From: Sphingopyxis sp. UBA6723
GTDB taxonomy: Bacteria > Pseudomonadota > Alphaproteobacteria > Sphingomonadales > Sphingomonadaceae
Direction: 5' to 3'
Assembly: GCF_002454115.1 (NCBI RefSeq)
Contig: NZ_DKIH01000013.1
Coordinates: 1-25,160 of the forward strand
Length of the DNA: 25,160 nt
The notes beneath the pieces are model-generated. The model was not told where the DNA came from. It was given only the letters and a program-made list of their open reading frames with translations, and did not search any database. Positions 1 through 8,257 of the stretch are shown in pieces (the stretch's first letter is position 1; each line of letters begins with the position of its first letter). A program made the position numbers and the translations under genes.

Positions 1-1193
<1,193 letters not shown>

Positions 1194-1204
1194 GGGAGAA
1201 GTAT

Positions 1205-1219
1205 GTTCCAGATTTGTTC
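1205..1219. promoter_or_regulatory. Putative LexA (SOS) box upstream of uvrA
   Basis: Seen: direct repeat GTTC (1205-1208), 7-nt spacer, GTTC (1216-1219). GTTC-N7-GTTC is the established LexA-binding consensus of Alphaproteobacteria. It lies 12-26 bp upstream of the uvrA start and overlaps possible promoter elements on the minus strand (TTGCGT-like at 1225-1230, CATACT at 1200-1205), where a repressor would block transcription. uvrA is a classical SOS gene, which supports the call. Confidence 0.75.
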
Positions 1220-1354
1220 TTGTGACGCAAGGTGGCGTTTCGGCCCGGCATTGCCTGCTAGATAGGACGCGCAGGCGTCGCTCGCAATGCGGCGGCGTCC
1301 CACCATGGTTCACAAGGCTTCGCCGCCTTCACATGGTGCTCGAAAGATCGGTAA

Positions 1355-1378
1355 GTCCTGAGGCCCCTTTCTCAGGAC
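1355..1378 (-). terminator. Hairpin at the end of the BCCT transporter gene
   Basis: Arms GTCCTGAG (1355-1362) and CTCAGGAC (1371-1378) form a perfect 8-bp stem with an 8-nt loop. The right arm overlaps the transporter stop codon (1372-1374). On the minus strand the stem is followed by a modest T-containing tract, so termination strength is uncertain. It would separate the transporter transcript from uvrA. Confidence 0.45.
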
Positions 1379-2904
1379 CGGGCGGGGGCGGCGTCGTGCC
1401 GTCCCCGTACTGCCATGGCGGTCAGCGATAGCGCCGCGCCGATGATCACGAACAGCGCGGGAAAGCCGCCCAGCACCGACATCATCCGGATGCCGTCGAT
1501 GCCGCCGCTCGCGACCAGCACCAGCGCGACCAGCCCAACGGTGATGCCCCAAACCGCTTGCACCCCAAGCCGAGCTTCGGGAGCGTCGGGGGTAATGCCG
1601 CGCGTCGATAGCGCGCTCATCGCCGAGACATTGGCATCTGCGCCCGCCACGTAAGAGAGAAAGATCGCAAACAAAACGATCGCGGCAACCCCGGAGCCGC
1701 CGCCCAGCGCGCTGAATAGCCGGAACAGCACCGGATCCGGTCCTTGCGCCGTCAGGATCGCGTAAAGGCTCGCGCCGCTCTGCTGGTCGAGCGCGATGGT
1801 GGCCCCCGCGATCGCGGTCATCCACACCGCGCCGAACAACGATGGCAGGATCAGGTTGTAGAGGATGAAGGCGCGCACGCTGTAGCCGACGGCGAGACGC
1901 CCAAGGAACAGCGCAGTCACCGGCGCCCAGGCGAACCAGTTGGCCCAGTTGAAGATCGTCCACTGCCGGTGCCAGGCGGTATCGACGTCGAGGCCGAGGT
2001 TGCGGGGGATGAAGGTCTGGAAATAGGCGGCACCGCCGCGCAGCGACAGGCCGAACATCTGCGCCGTCGGCCCCGCGAGCAGTACGAAGGCGATGATTGC
2101 GAAGAACAGCCAGGTGTTGAGCACCGACAGACCGGCAATGCCCTTTTGCAGGCCCGTCGCCGCGGAGATCAGGAAGCTGCCGACGATCGCCGCGGCGATG
2201 GCCCAGCGCAGCGGGGTGCCGCCGACGAAGCCGCCGATCCCCTCGATCCCGCCCGCCAGTGCGAGGATGCCCGCGCCCATCGACGCGGCCATGCCGGCGA
2301 CGAGCGCGTAGAGGCAGATGATGTCGACGCCGGTGCCGACCGGGCCGTGCGCGCGCTCGCCCAGCAGGGGAACGAACAGCGACGACAGGCTGAACGGCTC
2401 GCGGAGGTTGTAATAGACGAGCGCGAAGGCGAGTCCGGCGACGGTGTAGATGGCGTAGGGCGTCAGCGTCCAGTGCAGGAACATCGTTGACATCGCAAAG
2501 GTTGCCGCGGCGTCGCTGCCGGGCTGTAGTCCAAGCATCGCGGGCGGAGCGTTGAGGTGGAACAAAGGTTCGGCGGCGCCCCAGAACAGGATACCGGTGG
2601 CGATGGTCGTGCAAAGGGTGACGGCAAACCAGCGCCAGCGGGACAGAACAGGCTTTGCGTTGGCCCCTCCGATGATCCTGGCGCCGAACGGAGTGAGCGC
2701 AATGACGACGAGCAATGCCAGAAAGGCCATTCCCGCCCATGCGAACAGCGGAGAGAAATAGCGCAGGATCCAGTCGTTGATGGCGGTTTCGGCGGCCAGC
2801 ACGGCGGCGCCCTGCCATAGGCTGAGCACGACAGCGGCGAGCAGAACCGCGAGCGGCAAAAAGAACACCGGGCGATTGAGCGAAAGTTTCGGCGATGCTG
2901 GCAA
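1372..2904 (-). CDS. BCCT family betaine/carnitine/choline-type transporter
   Basis: Secondary transporter of the inner membrane; the family (BetP, BetT, CaiT) moves quaternary-ammonium osmolytes or carnitine, usually with Na+ or H+. The 510-residue product fits the family core and has about 12 hydrophobic segments. Seen: GILFWGAAEPLFHL near residue 105, the HWTLTPYAIY segment, and WTIFNWANWFAWAPVTALFLG near residue 320, matching the conserved tryptophan-rich helix that forms the substrate box in BCCT proteins. The C-terminal tail is short and lacks the long osmosensing extension of BetP. The start is taken as TTG at 2904 because an in-frame stop lies just upstream and there is no ATG before the first membrane helix; a GTG about 13 codons downstream is the alternative. 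The substrate cannot be told from sequence. It is divergent from the small secreted protein gene at 3037. Confidence 0.9.
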   Translation of the reverse strand: MPASPKLSLNRPVFFLPLAVLLAAVVLSLWQGAAVLAAETAINDWILRYFSPLFAWAGMAFLALLVVIALTPFGARIIGGANAKPVLSRWRWFAVTLCTTIATGILFWGAAEPLFHLNAPPAMLGLQPGSDAAATFAMSTMFLHWTLTPYAIYTVAGLAFALVYYNLREPFSLSSLFVPLLGERAHGPVGTGVDIICLYALVAGMAASMGAGILALAGGIEGIGGFVGGTPLRWAIAAAIVGSFLISAATGLQKGIAGLSVLNTWLFFAIIAFVLLAGPTAQMFGLSLRGGAAYFQTFIPRNLGLDVDTAWHRQWTIFNWANWFAWAPVTALFLGRLAVGYSVRAFILYNLILPSLFGAVWMTAIAGATIALDQQSGASLYAILTAQGPDPVLFRLFSALGGGSGVAAIVLFAIFLSYVAGADANVSAMSALSTRGITPDAPEARLGVQAVWGITVGLVALVLVASGGIDGIRMMSVLGGFPALFVIIGAALSLTAMAVRGRHDAAPARS

Positions 2905-3036
2905 TTTACGGGCCGATCGAACATGGTACGGCTAACCAGCATGAAGCCTGCCCGTGCCCGGGTCAATCTGGGCCGGGAACGCCCGTTCGGACCAGGCGTT
3001 GGACCCGCGGACAATTTGATTGCAGGAGCGACTTTT

Positions 3037-3441
3037 ATGACCAGGATGATTTTGACGACGGCAAGCGCGTTGGCGCTGATCAGTTCGGGGAGCGCTTTGG
3101 CGCTGCAAACAGCCCCCGCGGCACCGGTGGACGCGCCTGCGAAAAAGCTGCCCGACGGCACCACGCCGGAAGAACGGTCCAACACCGCGCGTCTGAACGC
3201 GGAACAGGCGTCGCGCGCGAAGGCGGAGACAACCACCTATCAGCAGGAAGTCTCGGCGGTGGCGCAGCAGGTCGCGCACGACCAAGCTGAGTTTGCCGAG
3301 GAAACCGCAGCCTATGAAGCAGAGAAAGCGCGGGTCGCTGCAATGTCGGCCGAGGAGCGGATGAAGTGGGAGGCCGACGCCGCTGCGTGTAAGGCGGGCG
3401 ATACAACCCGATGTGCCGCGCCTGCGCCCAAGCCGCGCTAA
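3037..3441 (+). CDS. Small secreted protein, predicted coiled coil, unknown function
   Basis: 134-residue protein of no family I recognise. The start is the ATG at 3037, preceded at good spacing by CAGGAGCG (3022-3029); a longer reading from upstream is possible but would bury the signal peptide. Seen: a signal peptide of about 23 residues (MTRMILTTASALALISSGSALA, cleavage after ALA), a short proline/alanine linker, then a charged alanine- and glutamate-rich region (roughly residues 45-115) that should form a long helix or coiled coil, with two cysteines near the C-terminus (ACKAGDTTRCAA) that could form a disulphide. Probably periplasmic (inference). It ends 4 bp before the convergent gene at 3446. 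Confidence 0.75.
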   Translation: MTRMILTTASALALISSGSALALQTAPAAPVDAPAKKLPDGTTPEERSNTARLNAEQASRAKAETTTYQQEVSAVAQQVAHDQAEFAEETAAYEAEKARVAAMSAEERMKWEADAAACKAGDTTRCAAPAPKPR

Positions 3442-3445
3442 ACGA

Positions 3446-3940
3446 TCAATAATCGGTCGGTAGCGCCGACGGTTCCACAGCGAATGGCGCATCGTCATCC
3501 GCGCTGGCGGAGGCGAGCTGCGCGTCCGGAATTTGGCCGCTTGCCTCGCTTGGGGGCGGGTCGGGGAAGCGCCCGCCATAGCGATAGCCGTCATTGTCGG
3601 GTTCGCTGAGCGGTCGCAGATCAAGATCGACCGCGCCGAGATCGCGAAATTCGTTGCTCATCCGGCTTTCGCGCTCGGCGCGCAAGCGTGCGGCGACGCC
3701 GTAGCTGTCCGGGCAGGCGAGGCACGGTGTCGCGCCGCCCATGACGGGCGCGCTGGCGTCGGGATTGGCACTGAGGTGTGAATAGGGTGTTCCTTCGGCT
3801 GCGCCGCTACCCAGTCGCTTTCCCGCCGCCATCTCGCCCAGCAGCATGCCCCCGACAACGCCTGCGAATGCCAAGGCGGACCAGCGGAACAGTCGTGCGC
3901 CGCTATGCCGACTCGGCGCGAAAGATAATTTCTTTGGCAT
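3446..3940 (-). CDS. Membrane-anchored protein with a CxxC pair, unknown function
   Basis: 164-residue protein that I cannot place in a family. Seen: a basic N-terminus, one hydrophobic helix at about residues 19-40 (FRWSALAFAGVVGGMLLGEM), then a polar region with a CLAC pair near residue 73, an arginine/glutamate-rich stretch and a proline-rich acidic tail ending PTDY. This suggests an inner-membrane anchor with a periplasmic domain. The single CxxC might be redox-active or bind metal, but no thioredoxin-like context surrounds it. The start is the ATG at 3938-3940; no clear Shine-Dalgarno is seen. It is convergent with the secreted protein ending at 3441 and divergent from the UrcA gene. Confidence 0.65.
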   Translation of the reverse strand: MPKKLSFAPSRHSGARLFRWSALAFAGVVGGMLLGEMAAGKRLGSGAAEGTPYSHLSANPDASAPVMGGATPCLACPDSYGVAARLRAERESRMSNEFRDLGAVDLDLRPLSEPDNDGYRYGGRFPDPPPSEASGQIPDAQLASASADDDAPFAVEPSALPTDY

Positions 3941-4185
3941 GGCACGATTTGGCCATGTGTGGGGGTCGGATGCAAGCTCGACGTCATGAAATTACCTGCC
4001 AGTCGCCCGTTCGTCGATGGATGAACGGCTTTCGTCCGATAATCGAGCCGCGGTCTGCGCCGATCGATCCAAACGCGATTCTGATGACGTCTAGGGGGTA
4101 TCACCAGCTTGCGGGATGCGGAGGTTTTGGTCTCCCCGGTCCAAAGCCTTCGTGTCCCGCATCATCCCCAGAAGAGGACTCCCCC

Positions 4186-4539
4186 ATGGCGAAATTATCC
4201 CTGATCCTGCTGAGCGCGCCAATCGCGTGTATCGGCCTGAGCATCCCGGCCGCGGCCGAAGACGATATTGACCGGCGCACGGTCGTTGTGCGCTACAACG
4301 ATCTCAACCTCGCTAGCGTCGAGGGACGCGAACGACTCAATTTCCGCGTGAAGGACGCGGTGCGCACCGTATGTAACAGCCGCCCCCATCACCGCGTGTC
4401 GCTGAACGAGCGTGCCAAGTCGGACCATTGCGAAAAGGTGACGATGGCCGACGCCGACCTCAAACTGGCAAGCCTCCTCAATGGTGACCGTACACGTCTG
4501 GCGGATCGCAACCCGACGATCCGGGTTTCGGCGCCCTGA
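4186..4539 (+). CDS. UrcA family protein
   Basis: 117-residue exported protein. Seen: a signal peptide ending around AAAED (residue 25), followed by the UrcA-type core: VVVRYNDLNL, a segment EGRERLNFRVKDAVRTVC, and a second cysteine in SDHCEKVTMADAD. In UrcA proteins these two cysteines are conserved and probably paired in the periplasm. The family is widespread in sphingomonads and caulobacters; its biochemical role is not established. The start is the ATG at 4186, with AGAGGAC just upstream as ribosome-binding site. It is a single gene, followed by a strong bidirectional hairpin terminator shared with the response-regulator gene. Confidence 0.85.
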   Translation: MAKLSLILLSAPIACIGLSIPAAAEDDIDRRTVVVRYNDLNLASVEGRERLNFRVKDAVRTVCNSRPHHRVSLNERAKSDHCEKVTMADADLKLASLLNGDRTRLADRNPTIRVSAP

Positions 4540-4553
4540 CCGCGCTCCCACCG

Positions 4554-4591
4554 AAAAAAAGGCGGTCATGCCCGGGCATGGCCGCCTTTTT
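4554..4591. terminator. Bidirectional rho-independent terminator
   Basis: A 13-bp stem (GGCGGTCATGCCC against GGGCATGGCCGCC, one G-T pair) is flanked by a run of A on the left (from 4554) and a run of T on the right (to 4591). It therefore reads as stem plus U-tract on both strands. It sits between the convergent UrcA gene (ends 4539) and the LytTR regulator gene (ends 4596) and serves both. Confidence 0.9.
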
Positions 4592-4595
4592 CGAT

Positions 4596-5327
4596 TCAAG
4601 CGTTCATGATCGCCTTGACGTCGTGAAGATAGGTGCGGCCGATACGATGGACCCCGCCGTCACCCAGGTCGACGCTCCACGCGCCGTCGCCGTGATGCTT
4701 CAGCCCGACGATGCCGTCGCGGCGCACCATTTTCGAGCGGTGAATGCGCAGGAACTGGTCAGGGTTCATTCGCGCTTCCAGTGACTTGATCGTCTGGTGA
4801 ATCAGCCAGCTGCGCGCGCCGACGTGGAGCCGCATATAGTCTCGCTCGGCCTCGATCAGATCGACCTGAGCTGCATCGACGCGTAGCATCTCGCCGCGGT
4901 TCTGGACCCAGAATTCGTTGATCCATTTGCTTTTCTGGCTCGGCGCCCGTTCGGTGGCGCGCCACTCGCGCACCCGGGTCAGCGCGCGGGCAAGGCGGTC
5001 GGGCGAAACCGGTTTGAGCAGGTAATCGACCGCCGCAACATCGAACGCGGCGACCGCATATTGGTCGAACGCGGTGACAAAGATCACCGCGGGCGGGTTG
5101 TCGAGCCGATCGATTGCGGCGGCGACTTCGAGCCCGTTCAGGTCGGGCATGGCGATGTCGCAGAGCACAAGATCGGGCGCGAGTGCGTCGACCATACGGA
5201 GCGCCGAGGCACCGTCGCTGGCGGTGCCGACCAGCGACACGCCGTCCTGCTGCCCGGTCAATATCTGCAACCTTTCGATCGCCAGCGGTTCGTCATCGAC
5301 AATCAGGGTGCGCAGCGTCTGGATCAT
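4596..5327 (-). CDS. LytTR-family two-component response regulator
   Basis: 243-residue cytoplasmic transcription factor. Seen: a receiver domain (residues 5-120) with acidic pair D11/D12, phosphoacceptor D57 in LVLCDIAMPD, T85 and K105 in DYLLKPV; then a LytTR DNA-binding domain (about 140-240) with IEAERDYMRLHV, the FLRIHRS signature and a C-terminal GRTYL segment. LytTR proteins bind direct repeats upstream of target promoters. The start codon lies 3 bp after the kinase stop, with GGGAGG inside the kinase end, so translation is probably coupled. The partner is clearly the adjacent LytS-type kinase. Placement behind the MATE gene suggests the pump is a target or shares the stimulus (inference). 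The gene ends at a bidirectional terminator. Confidence 0.93.
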   Translation of the reverse strand: MIQTLRTLIVDDEPLAIERLQILTGQQDGVSLVGTASDGASALRMVDALAPDLVLCDIAMPDLNGLEVAAAIDRLDNPPAVIFVTAFDQYAVAAFDVAAVDYLLKPVSPDRLARALTRVREWRATERAPSQKSKWINEFWVQNRGEMLRVDAAQVDLIEAERDYMRLHVGARSWLIHQTIKSLEARMNPDQFLRIHRSKMVRRDGIVGLKHHGDGAWSVDLGDGGVHRIGRTYLHDVKAIMNA

Positions 5328-5330
5328 GGC

Positions 5331-6503
5331 TTAGCGAGCCTCCCGGGACAGCGGCAACCACAGCGACACGACAAAGCCGCCATCGTCCGATGGTCCCCAT
5401 TCGCACCCGGCGGTGGGGCCGTAGCGCGTGAGCAGTCGTTCGCGGACATTCCCGAGTCCTAAGCCCGTACCCGAAGGCGGCGCGGGCGCCTTGGCATCGA
5501 TGTCGTTATCGATTCGTAACACCAGCAGCCCATATTCGGCGCTGGCGTGCAGGCGGATCGCGATTTTGCCCTTGGTCGGCGCAACGCCATATTTGATCGC
5601 ATTTTCGATAATCGGTTGCAGGATCAGCACCGGGACGCACGCATTTTTCAGCTCGTCGGGCATCGTTACCTCGACCTGCAAGCGGTCGGGGAAGCGCGTC
5701 TGTTCGATGTCGAGATACAGGCGTTGCAGCGCGATCTCTTCCTCAAGGCTGACGAGCTGCTCGGGATCGATCGCCAGGCTGGAGCGGAGGAAGGACGACA
5801 GATTCATGATCATCGTCTCGGCTTCGCTTTTTGACCCGCGCATGACCAGCGCTGACAGCGAATTGAGCGTGTTGAACAGGAAGTGCGGATTGACCTGATA
5901 ATGCAGCGCGCGCAGCTGCGCGTTTTTGGCTTCGAGCCGGAAATGATTGGCGCGCCGTTCGACCGCCTGCATCTCGCTGGCATAACCAAAGGCGACGTAC
6001 AGCGCCGCCCACACGGCGAAGAAAAAATACCAGCGGATCGAACTGTCGAGGATCAGCACGGTTTCCCATGCGCCAGGGAATTTTGCCTGCATTTCTTCGA
6101 TGATCTTTGCCGCTTCCGACACAGGAAACCAGTAATAGAAGACGAGCAGATTGACCGATGCATAGACGATGACCAGTGGCACCGCGGCGCCCAAGGCCGC
6201 GGCAAGACGCGCGCCAAAGCTTTGCGGCTGGGCGCGCTGGAGCAGTTGATAGAGGACGAAGGTGCACAATATGCCGGCGACGACGACGAGGCCGCGGCGC
6301 GCTGCCGACGGCCATTGGTCGGGTACGCCGGTGAGCAGGCCGAGCCCCGTGGTGATCAGAAAATAGAGCAGCCACATCGCGATGATCGATCCGATCGCGA
6401 CGCGCGGATTGACGCGCGCGTCCGATGCGCGCCAGTCGGGCGCCGCCGCCAACATCTTTGCACGCTGGTCGCGCAGCGCGTCTTTGCGAAGGGTCATGTT
6501 CAT
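5331..6503 (-). CDS. LytS/YehU-type membrane sensor histidine kinase
   Basis: 390-residue kinase of the His_kinase/HATPase family that pairs with LytTR regulators. Seen: a cytoplasmic N-terminus, about four membrane helices (roughly residues 36-56, 71-88, 103-124, 155-173), a short coiled linker, the phospho-accepting H207 in QVNPHFLFNTLNSL, the ATP-binding N-box LQPIIENAIKYG, and the G-box GTGLGLGNVRERL. There is no separate periplasmic sensor domain; a loop of about 25 residues after helix 3 is the main exposed part, so the signal may be sensed within the membrane. The chosen start is the ATG at 6501-6503 (MNMTLRKD). A much longer open frame runs upstream, but it overlaps the MATE gene and is non-coding. 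A weak promoter-like pair (TTCGAC, 18 nt, TATCCT) lies 32-61 bp upstream, so the kinase-regulator pair may also be transcribed without the pump. Confidence 0.93.
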   Translation of the reverse strand: MNMTLRKDALRDQRAKMLAAAPDWRASDARVNPRVAIGSIIAMWLLYFLITTGLGLLTGVPDQWPSAARRGLVVVAGILCTFVLYQLLQRAQPQSFGARLAAALGAAVPLVIVYASVNLLVFYYWFPVSEAAKIIEEMQAKFPGAWETVLILDSSIRWYFFFAVWAALYVAFGYASEMQAVERRANHFRLEAKNAQLRALHYQVNPHFLFNTLNSLSALVMRGSKSEAETMIMNLSSFLRSSLAIDPEQLVSLEEEIALQRLYLDIEQTRFPDRLQVEVTMPDELKNACVPVLILQPIIENAIKYGVAPTKGKIAIRLHASAEYGLLVLRIDNDIDAKAPAPPSGTGLGLGNVRERLLTRYGPTAGCEWGPSDDGGFVVSLWLPLSREAR

Positions 6504-6595
6504 TGCGCCTGCTTTAGCGTCAAAACCGGCGTCGAGGATAGCAGACAGCGGGCCGCCAGTCGAAGGCCGGTGCGCATTGGTCGAAAGCCGCGCGT

Positions 6596-8050
6596 CTATC
6601 GCGCGCCCGGTTGCGGCAGCGCGCGGCGCCAGCCGCCGCGCTGATAGACCGCCCAAGCCATCGCGAGCGAGGCGAGCGACGAGAGCGGGAAGCTCCACCA
6701 GATCGCGTCGGCGCCGAGGATTTGATAGGCGAAATAATAGATGCCGAAGCGGATCGGGAACATCGACAGCGCCAGGATGATCAGCGGCGGCACGACAGAG
6801 CCATTGGCGCGCAGGGTGCCGATGATGACGATGGTGGTGCCAAACGGCAAGAAGGTCCAGGTCGCGATATATTGAATGTGGCGCGACACCTCGATCGCCT
6901 CGCTGCCGCTGCCGAGGAACAGCGCAAGTGCGGCGCGATCGAACAGCAGGAGCAGCGCGATCAGCACCCCGGTCATTGCCAGATTGATGGCAATGCCACT
7001 GTTGGTGATCGTTGAGACGCGATCCCAGCGCTTGGCGCCGATATTCTGCGCCGCCATCGCGCTGACTGCGGCGCCGACCGCGAGCGCGGGCATCTGGATG
7101 TAATTCCACAGCTGGAGCGTGGCGCCATAAGCGGCGGCGGTGACGAGCCCCTCGCGGTTGACCAGCCCGACCATGACGAGGCCCGCACCCGAAATCACCA
7201 GCATCTGCGCCCCCATTGGCAGTCCGCGCGCGATGATGAAGCGCAGTTCGCGCCAGCTGGGCGCCAGATAGGCGAGTTCGCGGCCACGCAGGCGGAGCGG
7301 GTGGTCCTTGGCATAGAACCAAAGGATCATCCCGATCAGGCTGATCGTCCCGGCGATCGCGGTCGCGAGCGCACTGCCCGCGATCCCGAGGCGCGGAACA
7401 GGGCCGAGCCCGAGGATCAACACCGGGTTCAGGACGATGTCGATGACGACCATCAGCACCATGAAGCGCAGCGGCGTCACCGCGTCACCGGCGCCGCGCG
7501 ATGCCATCATCAGCGTCACCGAAAGCATGCTGGCGGGGATCGCGACAAAGGTGACACGGAGATAATCATGCGCCAGCGCAAAGGCTTCGGGCGGGGTTTC
7601 GAGCAGGCGCAGGATCGCGTCGGAGGTAAACCAGCCGACGAGCGCGATGACCAGCGAGAAGAGCGCCGCAAGGCCGACCGCACCCCCCGCCGCGCGCCGC
7701 GCCGCATCGATGTCGTCGCGCCCGATCGCTTGCCCGATCAGCACCGTTGCCGCCATGCCGAACCCGAAAAAGGTCGCGAACATCAGGAACATGATGATGT
7801 TGGCATTGGCGGTTGCGGCGAGCGCGCTGTTGCCCAGAAACTGCCCGACCCAGATCGAATTGACCGAGCCGGAGAGCGTTTGGAGGACGTTCGAGGCGAG
7901 CGTCGGGAGGGCGAAGATGATCAGCGTCTTGGCGATCGGCCCGCTGGTCAGGTCCATCCCGCCGCGTGCGGTCTGGCGCGGGGGGAGCGGCGCCGATGCG
8001 GGGTCGCTGGCGACCGCGACGGGGGTAGGGGTGACAGGTTCGCCGGTCAC
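6596..8050 (-). CDS. MATE family multidrug/cation efflux transporter
   Basis: 484-residue inner-membrane antiporter of the MATE (NorM/DinF-like) superfamily, which exports cationic drugs or metabolites using Na+ or H+ gradients. Seen: two homologous six-helix halves. The first includes IFALPTLASNVLQTLSGSVN and WVGQFLGNSALAATANAN; the second begins near residue 270 (GLPMGAQMLVISGAG) and includes AVSAMAAQNIGAKRWDR, a standard MATE signature. The N-terminus carries about 30 extra proline/alanine-rich residues. The start is GTG at 8048-8050, with GGAGGA 9 nt upstream and no in-frame ATG before it; an internal ATG at GGMDLTSGPIAKTL is the alternative. It is the first gene of a likely operon with the kinase and LytTR regulator, 92 bp before the kinase start. 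The substrate is unknown. Confidence 0.93.
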   Translation of the reverse strand: MTGEPVTPTPVAVASDPASAPLPPRQTARGGMDLTSGPIAKTLIIFALPTLASNVLQTLSGSVNSIWVGQFLGNSALAATANANIIMFLMFATFFGFGMAATVLIGQAIGRDDIDAARRAAGGAVGLAALFSLVIALVGWFTSDAILRLLETPPEAFALAHDYLRVTFVAIPASMLSVTLMMASRGAGDAVTPLRFMVLMVVIDIVLNPVLILGLGPVPRLGIAGSALATAIAGTISLIGMILWFYAKDHPLRLRGRELAYLAPSWRELRFIIARGLPMGAQMLVISGAGLVMVGLVNREGLVTAAAYGATLQLWNYIQMPALAVGAAVSAMAAQNIGAKRWDRVSTITNSGIAINLAMTGVLIALLLLFDRAALALFLGSGSEAIEVSRHIQYIATWTFLPFGTTIVIIGTLRANGSVVPPLIILALSMFPIRFGIYYFAYQILGADAIWWSFPLSSLASLAMAWAVYQRGGWRRALPQPGAR

Positions 8051-8057
8051 TTCTTCA

Positions 8058-8242
8058 TTCCTCCGCGGAACGGGGAGGTGCTCCGGAGGGGCGGAGGGGC
8101 AGCAAGGTTTCGGTCTTAAATAGCGGCATACTGGCGAGAGGCTGCGACCCCTCCGTCACGCCTTCGGCGCGCCACCCCCCCGTTCCGGGGAGGACCGAAG
8201 GGGTCAGCCGTTCGGGCTGCCGCCTCCCCGCAAGGGGGGAGG
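8058..8242. repeat. Cluster of three CCTCC/GGAGG palindromic repeat units
   Basis: Between valS and the MATE gene lie three short hairpins with a common core. They are CCTCC...GGAGG at about 8060-8078, CCCC-GTTCC-GGGG at about 8175-8192 (near-complement of the first), and CCTCCCC-GCAA-GGGGGAGG at 8223-8242 with a GCAA loop. The stretch between them reads as GC-rich filler with no gene. This resembles dispersed intergenic palindromes common in sphingomonad genomes; in the valS transcript it could act as an RNA stabiliser or weak terminator (inference). Confidence 0.6.
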
Positions 8243-8257
8243 AATGGGCGTTATCGC

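Noticed and set aside
1310..2818. A 502-codon minus-strand frame overlapping the BCCT gene
   Set aside because: Out-of-frame shadow, arginine-rich and without family motifs; the overlapping frame encodes a clear BCCT transporter.
6504..7322. An N-terminal extension of the histidine kinase frame through the MATE gene (663 codons in all)
   Set aside because: The extension reads as low-complexity arginine-rich text and overlaps a well-supported transporter; the kinase begins at the ATG at 6503.
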